Source: Burkholderiales bacterium UBA954 (lineage in GTDB: Bacteria; Pseudomonadota; Gammaproteobacteria; Burkholderiales; Burkholderiaceae_A). Taken from it: a stretch of 51,417 nucleotides of DNA. The position numbers were made by a program, and so were the translations under genes. The stretch is taken from the NCBI GenBank assembly GCA_002293155.1, contig DBCQ01000027.1, forward strand, positions 71,488 to 122,904, in the 5' to 3' direction. The notes beneath the pieces were generated by a model, which made no database searches, had not been told where the DNA came from, and saw only the letters and a program-made list of their open reading frames with translations. Numbering within the stretch: position 1 is the first letter of the stretch; each line of letters starts with the position of its first letter. Below are positions 44,829 through 51,417 of this stretch, piece after piece.

Positions 44829-45521
44829 ATGATGAATAACGCTTCTCTGGGCCTTGCTCACATGTTGTCGAACGCAGACGCCGTGATCTGGCTCACTGCG
44901 ATCGTATTACTCGTAATGTCGGTGATCTCCTGGACTCTGATTATTGCGAAAGGCCGTGCCACACAGAAATCCCGCAAGGCCTCGGCACATGCGGCGAGTC
45001 TTTTCTGGCAATCAAGTACGCTCGAGGTTGGATTGAGCCGGTTGCAGTCGGCAGAGCCGACACCGCTACTTGCCTTACTCGCCGAGGCCGCAATCGATCT
45101 TCAGAATTCGGCGGGTCGGGGAGCATCGGGTGAGCCAGCCTTAAGCCTTGATGATCAGTCTGCCGCTGAGGATCGTGTGACGCGACGTTTACGCAGTGCC
45201 TTGCAGACTGCAACGACAGGCCTTGAGTCTGGATTGGTAACGCTTGCTTCAATCGGTGCGACTGCGCCCTTTGTTGGGCTCTTCGGAACGGTGTGGAGTA
45301 TTTATCATGCACTCATCAGTATCTCAGGCAGCGGCCAGATCATGATCGAGCAGGTCGCGGGTCCGGTGGGTGAGGCCCTGATCATGACCGCATTCGGGCT
45401 CTTCGTAGCGATTCCAGCAGTACTGGCCTACAACGCGCTGACCCGCAGTAATCGAATGATTCTCTCGGTCTGTGATGCTTTTGCGAATGACCTGCGGGCG
45501 CATTGTCTTAACAAAGGATAA
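44829..45521 (+). CDS. exbB: Biopolymer transport protein ExbB
   Basis: ExbB is the MotA/TolQ-family stator that forms the proton channel with ExbD. The 230-residue protein has three membrane helices (about 15-35, 135-160 and 175-200). The conserved LASIGATAPFVGLFGTVWSI and the GPVGEALIMTAFGLFVAIPAV stretch are clear. ATG 44829 is used (AGGA upstream). exbD follows after six bases. Confidence 0.95.
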   Translation: MMNNASLGLAHMLSNADAVIWLTAIVLLVMSVISWTLIIAKGRATQKSRKASAHAASLFWQSSTLEVGLSRLQSAEPTPLLALLAEAAIDLQNSAGRGASGEPALSLDDQSAAEDRVTRRLRSALQTATTGLESGLVTLASIGATAPFVGLFGTVWSIYHALISISGSGQIMIEQVAGPVGEALIMTAFGLFVAIPAVLAYNALTRSNRMILSVCDAFANDLRAHCLNKG

Positions 45522-45527
45522 ATCGAT

Positions 45528-45947
45528 ATGGCCATGGGAAAATTTGAGTCAGCGGGTCAGGGCGAGCCTTTATCAGAAATCAATACGACCCCATTAGTCG
45601 ATGTGATGCTGGTGTTATTGGTGATTTTTATTATTACTGCGCCTCTGATGACACGAGCGATCTCGCTTGACCTGCCGAAATCAGAGGCCCCTACGGTGTC
45701 GTCATCGAAAGACACGCTGAATATCAGCATTAACGCCAGGGGCGACTTATTTCTGGATAAAAAATCGATCACCCCAGCAGATCTCAGGGTAACACTTGAG
45801 GCCGCTGCAGCAAGGTCTAAACAGACACCGATCCACCTTCGTGCAGAGCGTGATACCCGTTATGAATCTGTGATTGAGGTAATGTCGATTGCCAATCAAC
45901 TCGGACTGAGTCAGTTGGCCTTCGTGACCGACCTCTCTCGCAAGTAA
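45528..45947 (+). CDS. exbD: Biopolymer transport protein ExbD
   Basis: ExbD completes the TonB motor. The 139-residue protein has a short cytoplasmic end and one membrane helix with the proton-carrying Asp in INTTPLVDVMLVLLVIFI, then a periplasmic domain. The fold and length match ExbD rather than TolR because of the tonB neighbour. It ends the tonB-exbB-exbD unit; no outer-membrane receptor gene is present in the window. Confidence 0.95.
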   Translation: MAMGKFESAGQGEPLSEINTTPLVDVMLVLLVIFIITAPLMTRAISLDLPKSEAPTVSSSKDTLNISINARGDLFLDKKSITPADLRVTLEAAAARSKQTPIHLRAERDTRYESVIEVMSIANQLGLSQLAFVTDLSRK

Positions 45948-45997
45948 GTCCGGACGATGTGTTAGGAGTCGAATTGGTCGGGCGGGTTCTGGCTGAC

Positions 45998-46603
45998 CTA
46001 GTGCTTGTGCCCCTGGGCTGCGCCAGACTTGTGGGAACCGGTGTGGTGGCCGTGTTCAGCCCCTGACCGTTTTTCGACTTCAATCTCAACAGTTACTTCG
46101 CCTGCATTTTTAAATATCAGAGTGACCGGAAATTTCTCGCCCTCTTTGAGTGGCCGGTTCAGATTCATGAGCATCAGGTGATAGCCCTCTTTACTCCCAC
46201 GGGCCATTGAGACCGCGCCTCTTGCAGGGATGGTCACCCCCGGAATTTCACGCATGGCCATGACGCCCTTATCCATCGACATCCGGTGAACTTCCATCGA
46301 TTTTGAAATACCAGAGCGCGCGGCAATGAGCTGGTCATCTTTTGCGCCAGAGTTCTTTAGCTTTTCAATAAAGATTGCGCCATGGGGTTGGCCGGGCGCC
46401 GTGGGGGTTGCGGTTGGGTGATCAATGGATAAGTCACCTTTTTTGAAGTCGTGGGCGGTCGCCTGGCCAAGCCCCACCAGCATTGCCATGATCATTGCAG
46501 CGAGACCTGTCCGCAGGGCGCGGTAGGGTGGGTGAATAACCGCCGATAACGGGGAGGTTCTGAGTCGGCCTAGAGCGAATTGGACTTGGGTTAGCGTTTG
46601 CAT
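45998..46603 (-). CDS. Periplasmic copper chaperone PCuAC with His-rich tail
   Basis: PCuAC proteins deliver Cu(I) in the periplasm, often to the CuA site of cytochrome oxidase. The copper motif is complete: H106, M117 and H142-x-M144 (MEVHRMSMDKGVMAM and YHLMLM). The C-terminal 18 or so residues are a His-rich tail, a second metal-binding region. The 201-residue frame starts at ATG 46603, but no ribosome site is seen. The first signal-like helix begins near M37 (46495), so either start is possible. It is divergent from the DUF2796 gene over 68 bases. Confidence 0.88.
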   Translation of the reverse strand: MQTLTQVQFALGRLRTSPLSAVIHPPYRALRTGLAAMIMAMLVGLGQATAHDFKKGDLSIDHPTATPTAPGQPHGAIFIEKLKNSGAKDDQLIAARSGISKSMEVHRMSMDKGVMAMREIPGVTIPARGAVSMARGSKEGYHLMLMNLNRPLKEGEKFPVTLIFKNAGEVTVEIEVEKRSGAEHGHHTGSHKSGAAQGHKH

Positions 46604-46634
46604 GCCGTCATTTTAAACCCATTTGGATCGGGGC

Positions 46635-46640
46635 TTGACA
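46635..46640 (+). promoter_or_regulatory. Candidate -35 box for the DUF2796-ABC cluster
   Basis: A perfect TTGACA sits in the 68-base gap. The matching -10 17 bases downstream (ATTTTA, 46658-46663) is poor and would leave a leader of only a few bases. AGGA at 46663-46666 is the ribosome site for ATG 46672. I found no Zur or CueR-like palindrome that I trust. Confidence 0.35.
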
Positions 46641-46671
46641 GGGAGGGTAGACTCAGAATTTTAGGATCATC

Positions 46672-47253
46672 ATGACCGGATTAGAGCGATACGCACTGCG
46701 CCCCCAATCACTCTGGTGGTTCACTGTCCTATTGAGCATCGTCATAGCGGGTTGGACGGGTTCTACGCGAGCCCAGCCCGTTGCGGACCGACATCAGGCT
46801 GGCCATAGCCATGGCGCGCATAGTCATGGCAAGGCGGAGATGGAGTTAACGATTCAGGGGTCAGCGATTCGAGGGCTCTTCAGAACCCCGATGGATAGCC
46901 TCCTCGGGTTTGAGCATGCACCCAAAACAGATGCGCAGAAGAAAGCAGTCTCTGACTTGAGAGAGCGGTTAAAAAACCCAGCCCTATGGTTTTTACCGAC
47001 CGCTGATGCGCAGTGCGTCGTTCGCTCCCATGAGGCTAGTTCGACGCTGTTTTCCGGCGCAGTAAAAGACGCCCATAGTGATCTTGAGTATCGCTTCTCA
47101 TTTGAGTGTGCTGTACCCAATGCGCTAAAGGGGTTGGAGATTCTTGCGCTTCGTGATTTTCGACGGCTATCAGAGGTGCGTGTTCAGCTGGTGACTGATC
47201 GAGGACAGAGGTTGGTGAAGATGCATAAGAAGTCGCTCGACCTCGCGTTTTGA
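46672..47253 (+). CDS. DUF2796 family, His-rich periplasmic metal-binding protein
   Basis: This is a 193-residue secreted protein. A signal or anchor helix (about 15-34) is followed by a His-rich patch with H41, H45, H47, H50 and H52 (HQAGHSHGAHSHGKAEM). The folded part has two Cys (about C121 and C143) and RFSFECAVPNALKGLEILALRDF. DUF2796 proteins are found in zinc-regulated clusters, and the His patch suggests zinc or copper binding. It is coupled to the ABC ATPase that follows, with a four-base overlap if TTG is the ATPase start. Confidence 0.82.
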   Translation: MTGLERYALRPQSLWWFTVLLSIVIAGWTGSTRAQPVADRHQAGHSHGAHSHGKAEMELTIQGSAIRGLFRTPMDSLLGFEHAPKTDAQKKAVSDLRERLKNPALWFLPTADAQCVVRSHEASSTLFSGAVKDAHSDLEYRFSFECAVPNALKGLEILALRDFRRLSEVRVQLVTDRGQRLVKMHKKSLDLAF

Positions 47254-47966
47254 CTCAGGCTATGGAATCGGTCCCGACAGTCGCGATCCGTAACCTAAGG
47301 TTTGGCTGGCCTAAGCAGCCGTCTTTGCTCTGTGTGGAGGCGTTCGACATTGCGGCAGGCGAGATGGTGCTTCTGCAGGGACCCTCGGGATGCGGCAAGA
47401 CAACTCTGCTTGGACTTATTGCTGGCGTGATTGCCGCCAGGCCTGCAGGGGTCCGGGTATTGGGCCATGAGTTGGCGAGTCTTGGCGCCTCGGAACGGGA
47501 TCGACTACGTGGGGAGCAGATGGGCGTGATCTTTCAGCAATTCAATCTGCTTCCATTCCTTTCGGTAATGGACAATGTCTTGCTGCCAACTCGGTTATTT
47601 GCACCACGTTGTGAGGCTGCAATCGCAGCCCATGGCGATCTGCTGAGCGCGGCACGTTATTTACTCGGAAAGCTAGGTCTCACATCAGATCTCGAAACGC
47701 GAGCAGTTGCCCAGTTATCAGTGGGCCAGCAACAGCGGGTAGCCGCAGCTCGCGCGTTAATCGGCGCTCCCCGGTTGATTATTGCGGATGAGCCAACATC
47801 AGCCTTGGACGAACACCACCAGGCAGAATTCCTCTCGCTACTCATTGCGCAGACTCGAAGTTCCAAGGCGACGCTCTGCATGGTGAGCCACCAGCGAGGA
47901 TTCGCATCGCTATTTGATCGTACCGTAGAGTTTTCAGCGCTTAACTCCCTAGGGCACGTCGTATGA
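47250..47966 (+). CDS. ABC transporter ATP-binding protein (LolD/MacB-like)
   Basis: This 238-residue ATPase has Walker A GPSGCGKTTLLG (about 44-55), a Q-loop IFQQFNLLPF, a signature reading LSVGQQQRVAAARAL (LSVGQ rather than LSGGQ) and Walker B LIIADEPTSALDE. It is of the type that works with FtsX/MacB-like permeases in mechanotransmission or extraction rather than classical import. The start is TTG 47250 (overlapping the DUF2796 stop) or ATG 47262 with four fewer residues. Its stop overlaps the permease ATG (ATGA). Confidence 0.9.
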   Translation: MTQAMESVPTVAIRNLRFGWPKQPSLLCVEAFDIAAGEMVLLQGPSGCGKTTLLGLIAGVIAARPAGVRVLGHELASLGASERDRLRGEQMGVIFQQFNLLPFLSVMDNVLLPTRLFAPRCEAAIAAHGDLLSAARYLLGKLGLTSDLETRAVAQLSVGQQQRVAAARALIGAPRLIIADEPTSALDEHHQAEFLSLLIAQTRSSKATLCMVSHQRGFASLFDRTVEFSALNSLGHVV

Positions 47967-49291
47967 CTACGCACTCGTCTGTGGGTCGGGCCTGGCTTGT
48001 GATGGCCGTTCAGAGTGCTTGGTCACGCCGGGCCCCTTTGGGGCTGGTCGTTGCAGCGATTGCAGTGTCAGTCTTTCTGATTCTCTCGGTAGCCCAACTG
48101 CGGCAGGATGCTCGGACCAGTTTTTCTCATGCGGTGAGTGGCGTGGATCTTATCGTGGGTTCTCGGGCAAGCCCAACTGAATTGATGTTGTATTCGGTGT
48201 TTCATCTTGGTCGTCCAAGTCGCAATATGTCCTTCGATCAGTACGAAGAGATTGTTCGATTGCCCCAGGTGAAGTGGGCGGTACCGCTTCAGATGGGGGA
48301 CAGCTATCGCGGCTATCCAGTAGTGGGTACGACGAGCATGTTTTTTTCACGTGGTGTGTTGGGTGAAAAGGGGTCTGTTGATCCCCAGGCTGGATTTGTT
48401 TCCGGCCATGCATTTAGCCGTGTATTTGATGTCGTTCTTGGTGCAGATCTTGCTCGAGCACTTGGGCACAAGATTGGCGATAAGATAATCCTGACCCATG
48501 GGAAGTCCGATGGACTCGCCGCAGATCATTCCGATACGCCTTTTTCCGTTACTGGGATTCTGCGTTCTACGGGTACACCAATTGACCGATCTCTGATGAT
48601 CTCTCTTGCGGGTTTTGAGGCGATGCATATTGGCTGGGAGTTTGGAACCCCACCAAAATCGCCAACGCAGGGTCTTGGCGTTTTGCACGACAGGCAGACA
48701 GAGGGTAGACGCCTCGATCCTAGGCAGTTACAGCCCACCCAGGTTACGGCGGTTCTCGTGGGGCTCGAGTCGCGTGCTCAGGTATTCTCAGCCAGACGCG
48801 CCATAGAGGCAATGAAAGGGGGAAGTCTCATGGCGGTCCTGCCCGGCGTTGCGCTTGATGAGCTGTGGCAGATCTTGTCGACTGTGGAGTCGACACTCTC
48901 ATTGATGGCCTGGGTGGTTGCCCTCAGTGCGCTCTTAGGGGTGAGTGCAACCCTATTGATCGCATTGGATGCCCGTCGCAGAGAGTTGGCGATTCTTCGC
49001 GCAGTGGGTGCAAGTGCTCGGACAATCCTTTGTTTTATTCTGTTGGAATCTCTCTTGGTCTGTGTTGCAGGAATCGTAGTGGGTTGGCTATCTGTGCAAC
49101 TGGGACTCCTTGGGTTTTCTGGCGTCTTGCAGCAAGAGTTCGGCATCGTGTTGCAGCACCGTCTGCCCGATGCAGAGGCCTGGATCGCTATTGCAGGAAT
49201 TATCGGATTTTCTGTTGTGGCCAGTGCAATACCTGCATGGCGGGCATTTCGATACTCGGTCCACGATGGCCTGCATCCACCGAGTGTTTAA
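47963..49291 (+). CDS. FtsX-like permease of an ABC transporter
   Basis: This 442-residue inner-membrane protein has one N-terminal helix (about 20-45), a large periplasmic domain (about 45-300) and three C-terminal helices with RRRELAILRAVGASARTILC, the FtsX/MacB family hallmark. It pairs with the coupled ATPase upstream. Proteins of this class move lipoproteins, peptides or metal-loaded carriers, or transmit force to periplasmic partners. The substrate here is unknown, but the flanking DUF2796 and DUF3299 genes point to metal handling. Confidence 0.88.
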   Translation: MTTHSSVGRAWLVMAVQSAWSRRAPLGLVVAAIAVSVFLILSVAQLRQDARTSFSHAVSGVDLIVGSRASPTELMLYSVFHLGRPSRNMSFDQYEEIVRLPQVKWAVPLQMGDSYRGYPVVGTTSMFFSRGVLGEKGSVDPQAGFVSGHAFSRVFDVVLGADLARALGHKIGDKIILTHGKSDGLAADHSDTPFSVTGILRSTGTPIDRSLMISLAGFEAMHIGWEFGTPPKSPTQGLGVLHDRQTEGRRLDPRQLQPTQVTAVLVGLESRAQVFSARRAIEAMKGGSLMAVLPGVALDELWQILSTVESTLSLMAWVVALSALLGVSATLLIALDARRRELAILRAVGASARTILCFILLESLLVCVAGIVVGWLSVQLGLLGFSGVLQQEFGIVLQHRLPDAEAWIAIAGIIGFSVVASAIPAWRAFRYSVHDGLHPPSV

Positions 49292-49306
49292 ACATTGAGA
49301 GTTGAT

Positions 49307-49906
49307 ATGCGAATGCTGACCCCTACGAGATCTTTTGCTTTGCTAGGTCTGTGCCTAACCCTCGGTCTTATCGTATCCCTATGGGCCTCACCGGTTCTGG
49401 CGCAGCCTGCCGGGAAGCCTGCCGCGAAGCCTGCGGGTGTGCAGGAGGTGATCTGGGATGACCTATTGCCTGAGAAATGGGTGGGAGAGATAAAGGCGCA
49501 GATGGCCGCAGTCGGAAAACTTGGGTTTCTCGTTGACGGCTCGGAGGCGGCTGATGCCGCCATGCAGCGACTTCGCAAGAAATGGGATAGTGCACCCATC
49601 GAGACCAAGTACATCAATCAAGGCATTAAGATTGCCGGCTATGCCGTGACCTTAGATGCCAACAAGAAGTCGATCTCAGAGTTTCTGTTGGTTCCGTATT
49701 TCGGCGCCTGTATTCACCTACCGCCCCCGCCAGCCAATCAGATTATCCTGGTAAAACTGGCCAAGCCGGTGACGAAGCTCGCCTCAATGGATACGGTCTG
49801 GGTGGAGGGGGTCTTGCGTGATGCGCGCGTGGATACGGGCCTTGCCGTAACCGGTTATACCCTAGATGCCGCTCGAACCTACCCCTACGTTGAACAGAAG
49901 CGCTGA
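49307..49906 (+). CDS. DUF3299 family periplasmic protein
   Basis: This 199-residue protein (from ATG 49307; a TTG at 49295 is also in frame) has a signal peptide ending near ASPVLAQ. The DUF3299 domain follows, with VIWDDLLPEKW near the start and LLVPYFGACIHLPPPPANQII, which carries the single conserved Cys and His. The family is of unknown function and often sits beside ABC transporters of metal clusters. A three-copy 12-base repeat lies just after the signal peptide. It starts 15 bases after the permease stop. Confidence 0.85.
   Translation: MRMLTPTRSFALLGLCLTLGLIVSLWASPVLAQPAGKPAAKPAGVQEVIWDDLLPEKWVGEIKAQMAAVGKLGFLVDGSEAADAAMQRLRKKWDSAPIETKYINQGIKIAGYAVTLDANKKSISEFLLVPYFGACIHLPPPPANQIILVKLAKPVTKLASMDTVWVEGVLRDARVDTGLAVTGYTLDAARTYPYVEQKR
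49404..49438 (+). repeat. 12-bp tandem repeat after the DUF3299 signal peptide
   Basis: AGCCTGCCGGGA (49404-49415), AGCCTGCCGCGA (49416-49427) and a partial AGCCTGCGGGT make a three-copy repeat coding for a PAGKPAAKPAG linker. It is a simple low-complexity stretch. Confidence 0.75.
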
Positions 49907-49919
49907 GGGCGCCGTGGAT

Positions 49920-51254
49920 CTAACCGATCGTAGGGTAAACCGCTCGAACAAGCCACAGACTGAGCACGGGGAAAAATATCAGAGCAATTATTCTGAGTAA
50001 ATCGGTGAGTAGAAACGGCAAGACACCACGATACGTCTCACTGATTAAACAAGGTTTCGCAAGACTATTGACGATCATCACATTTAAGCCAACCGGTGGC
50101 GCAACCAAGCCAAACTGCACCACCATCAAAATTAAGATACCGAACCAGATCGCTTGGTCTTGAGGGTTTAGGCCCCAGAGATCAAGGCCCATAATGATGG
50201 GATACACCACGGGGATGGTCAGAATTACCATGGAGAGTTCATCCATCACCGAACTGAGCAAGAGATAAAGCCCGAGCACACCGAACAAGATCCAGAGTGG
50301 AGCGATTGTCTGGGCGCCAATCCACTGGGCGATATTGGCGGGTAGTTGTGTCAGTGCAAGCCCAGCATTCATCAAATCCGCACCGAGAAATATGAAGAAA
50401 ATCATTGCGGTCGTCTCGGCGGTCGCCAGCACTGCGGCTGCGATCTTGTGCCGACCGAGAGTGCCGTGGGTAAGACCTGCAAGGCCACACCCGGCGACCC
50501 CTACCGCCGCGGCCTCGGTGGGGGTAATAATGCCGAAATAGATACCACCGAAGACTGCAAGAAAGATTGACATCAGCGGCCAGATGGATCGAAGGGCCTG
50601 GCGGCGTGCGCGCCAACTTGCCTTTGGTTGCAGTGGCACCGCAGCGTCGGGCCGGCGTACGAGAATTGCAATCACGAGGAGATAGCCAGCAATCGCGATC
50701 ATGGCGGGAACGATTGCGGCAACAAAGAGTTTTGCAATATTTTGTTCGGCCAGAATCGCATAGATCACCAGTGGCACGGAGGGGGGAATCAGAATTCCGA
50801 GCGTGCCGCCAGAGGCTAGTGTGGCGGTCGATAAGCGATCAGGGTACCCATGCGCCTTCATCTCGGGGAAGGCGACCTGTGTCACAGTCGCTGCAGTGGC
50901 GACTGAAGAGCCGCAGATCGAGCCGAAGGCCGCACAAGACAGTACTGAAGCGAAGGCTAACCCTCCTTTAAGGTGACCAACGCAGGTCGCAATCGCTCTA
51001 AAGAGAGATGCGGAGAGGCCGCCCTTGACGGTAAGCTGACCCATCAGCAAAAACAGTGGAATGATTGAGAGTTCATAGACTGAGAGCCGCGCCATGGTCG
51101 TGCCCTTGAGTGCGCTCAACAGCGGATCAAGGCCAGCAAGTAGAGTAAATCCAAGAAGGCCGGCCACTCCCATCGCGGCGGCGATGGGTAGTCGGGCCGC
51201 CATCATCAGTAGCATCACAACGAACATACCGATCGCAATCAGTGTTGGGCTCAT
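49920..51254 (-). CDS. TRAP transporter large permease (DctM)
   Basis: DctM forms the transport pathway of tripartite ATP-independent periplasmic transporters, which use Na+ gradients to import dicarboxylates and other organic acids. The 444-residue protein has about 12 hydrophobic segments and family features such as GGTLGILIPPSVPLVIYAI, FGIITPTEAAAVGV, and GLVAPPVGLNVMIV near the end. Its ATG overlaps the small subunit's stop (ATGA). The periplasmic binding protein (DctP) is outside the window, so the substrate is unknown. Confidence 0.95.
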   Translation of the reverse strand: MSPTLIAIGMFVVMLLMMAARLPIAAAMGVAGLLGFTLLAGLDPLLSALKGTTMARLSVYELSIIPLFLLMGQLTVKGGLSASLFRAIATCVGHLKGGLAFASVLSCAAFGSICGSSVATAATVTQVAFPEMKAHGYPDRLSTATLASGGTLGILIPPSVPLVIYAILAEQNIAKLFVAAIVPAMIAIAGYLLVIAILVRRPDAAVPLQPKASWRARRQALRSIWPLMSIFLAVFGGIYFGIITPTEAAAVGVAGCGLAGLTHGTLGRHKIAAAVLATAETTAMIFFIFLGADLMNAGLALTQLPANIAQWIGAQTIAPLWILFGVLGLYLLLSSVMDELSMVILTIPVVYPIIMGLDLWGLNPQDQAIWFGILILMVVQFGLVAPPVGLNVMIVNSLAKPCLISETYRGVLPFLLTDLLRIIALIFFPVLSLWLVRAVYPTIG

Positions 51255-51417
51255 GATGTGATTGGGGGCGCTTCAGTGGTGTGGCGGATTGCCGCGGCCC
51301 TGGGCCAAAGCGTTTGGGTGACTGCGATCAATGCCATCGTGGAGAATCCAGGAACTAGCGTTGCGTAGTTCAGCCAAATCGGAATTTCCAGAATCATGCT
51401 GCTCTCATTAGTCGTCA
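51251..51417 (-). CDS. TRAP transporter small permease (DctQ), 3' end only
   Basis: Reading the minus strand from the window edge gives 54 residues and a stop at 51251. The segment SSMILEIPIWLNYATLVPGF, then STMALIAVTQTLW, matches the last membrane helix of DctQ, and the tail is short and Pro/Thr-rich. The rest of the gene, including its start, is beyond the window. It is coupled to dctM by an ATGA overlap. Confidence 0.8.
   Translation of the reverse strand, partial: TTNESSMILEIPIWLNYATLVPGFSTMALIAVTQTLWPRAAAIRHTTEAPPITS

Noticed and set aside
1..51417. CRISPR arrays, tRNA or rRNA genes, insertion sequences, prophage or defence genes
   Set aside because: None was recognised on either strand; nearly all the sequence is covered by conserved chromosomal genes.

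Overview
The window reads as chromosomal core genome of a betaproteobacterium, most likely Burkholderiales and close to the Alcaligenaceae. The evidence is the block dapB-bamE-fur-recN-nadK-hrcA-hemH-grpE-dnaK-dnaJ, a heat-shock region with sigma-32 promoters, an acnD/prpF-type methylcitrate operon, PHA depolymerase, rpsF-priB-rpsR-rplI-dnaB, and a lone rsxB-nth pair. The protein families point this way, but I ran no phylogeny. Coding density is very high: no gene-free stretch exceeds about 170 bases, many neighbours overlap by 1-4 nt, and several convergent pairs overlap or abut. I saw no tRNA, rRNA, CRISPR array, insertion sequence, prophage or origin.

Layout. 1-3421: a MocR/GntR-aminotransferase regulator followed by a translationally coupled SnoaL-like protein and FAD amine-oxidase-like enzyme, which looks like a small uncharacterised catabolic cassette. 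3347-7511: a YeeZ-like SDR, a small cytochrome c with a terminator, ilvD, and divergent lgt. 7523-9889: an enoyl-CoA hydratase family protein and a malonyl-CoA synthetase. 9911-12409: a ZapB/DUF904-like coiled coil and a long ScsB/DsbD-type thiol transporter. 12410-23043: the conserved dapB to dnaJ block. grpE and dnaK each have their own near-consensus sigma-32 promoter. 23046-24176: TauE/SafE exporter and zapA.

24227-32906 is the minus-strand methylcitrate cycle operon prpB-prpC-acnD-prpF-prpE. It turns propionate into propionyl-CoA and then pyruvate plus succinate, and it ends with the NAD(P)HX repair enzyme nnrD. 33066-35104 holds a GDT1-type cation exporter, a DUF1841 protein and a LysR regulator whose C-terminus runs into nth. 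34974-38509 (minus) is fdxA-fpr-phaZ-rsxB-nth, a redox set with a storage-polymer depolymerase inside it. 38673-40365 pairs an orphan LUD-domain protein with a D-2-hydroxyacid dehydrogenase. 40489-44055 is the S6 operon with dnaB and an FAH-family hydrolase. A perfect 10-bp inverted repeat lies in its leader.

44084-49906 is the most system-like part: tonB-exbB-exbD, then a PCuAC copper chaperone divergent from a coupled set of His-rich DUF2796 protein, ABC ATPase, FtsX-like permease and DUF3299 protein. I read this as a candidate metal (zinc or copper) acquisition or handling module. 49920 to the end holds the large TRAP permease subunit and the truncated small one. No obviously new defence or mobile system is present. 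The best leads are the metal module, the MocR cassette and the rpsF leader palindrome.
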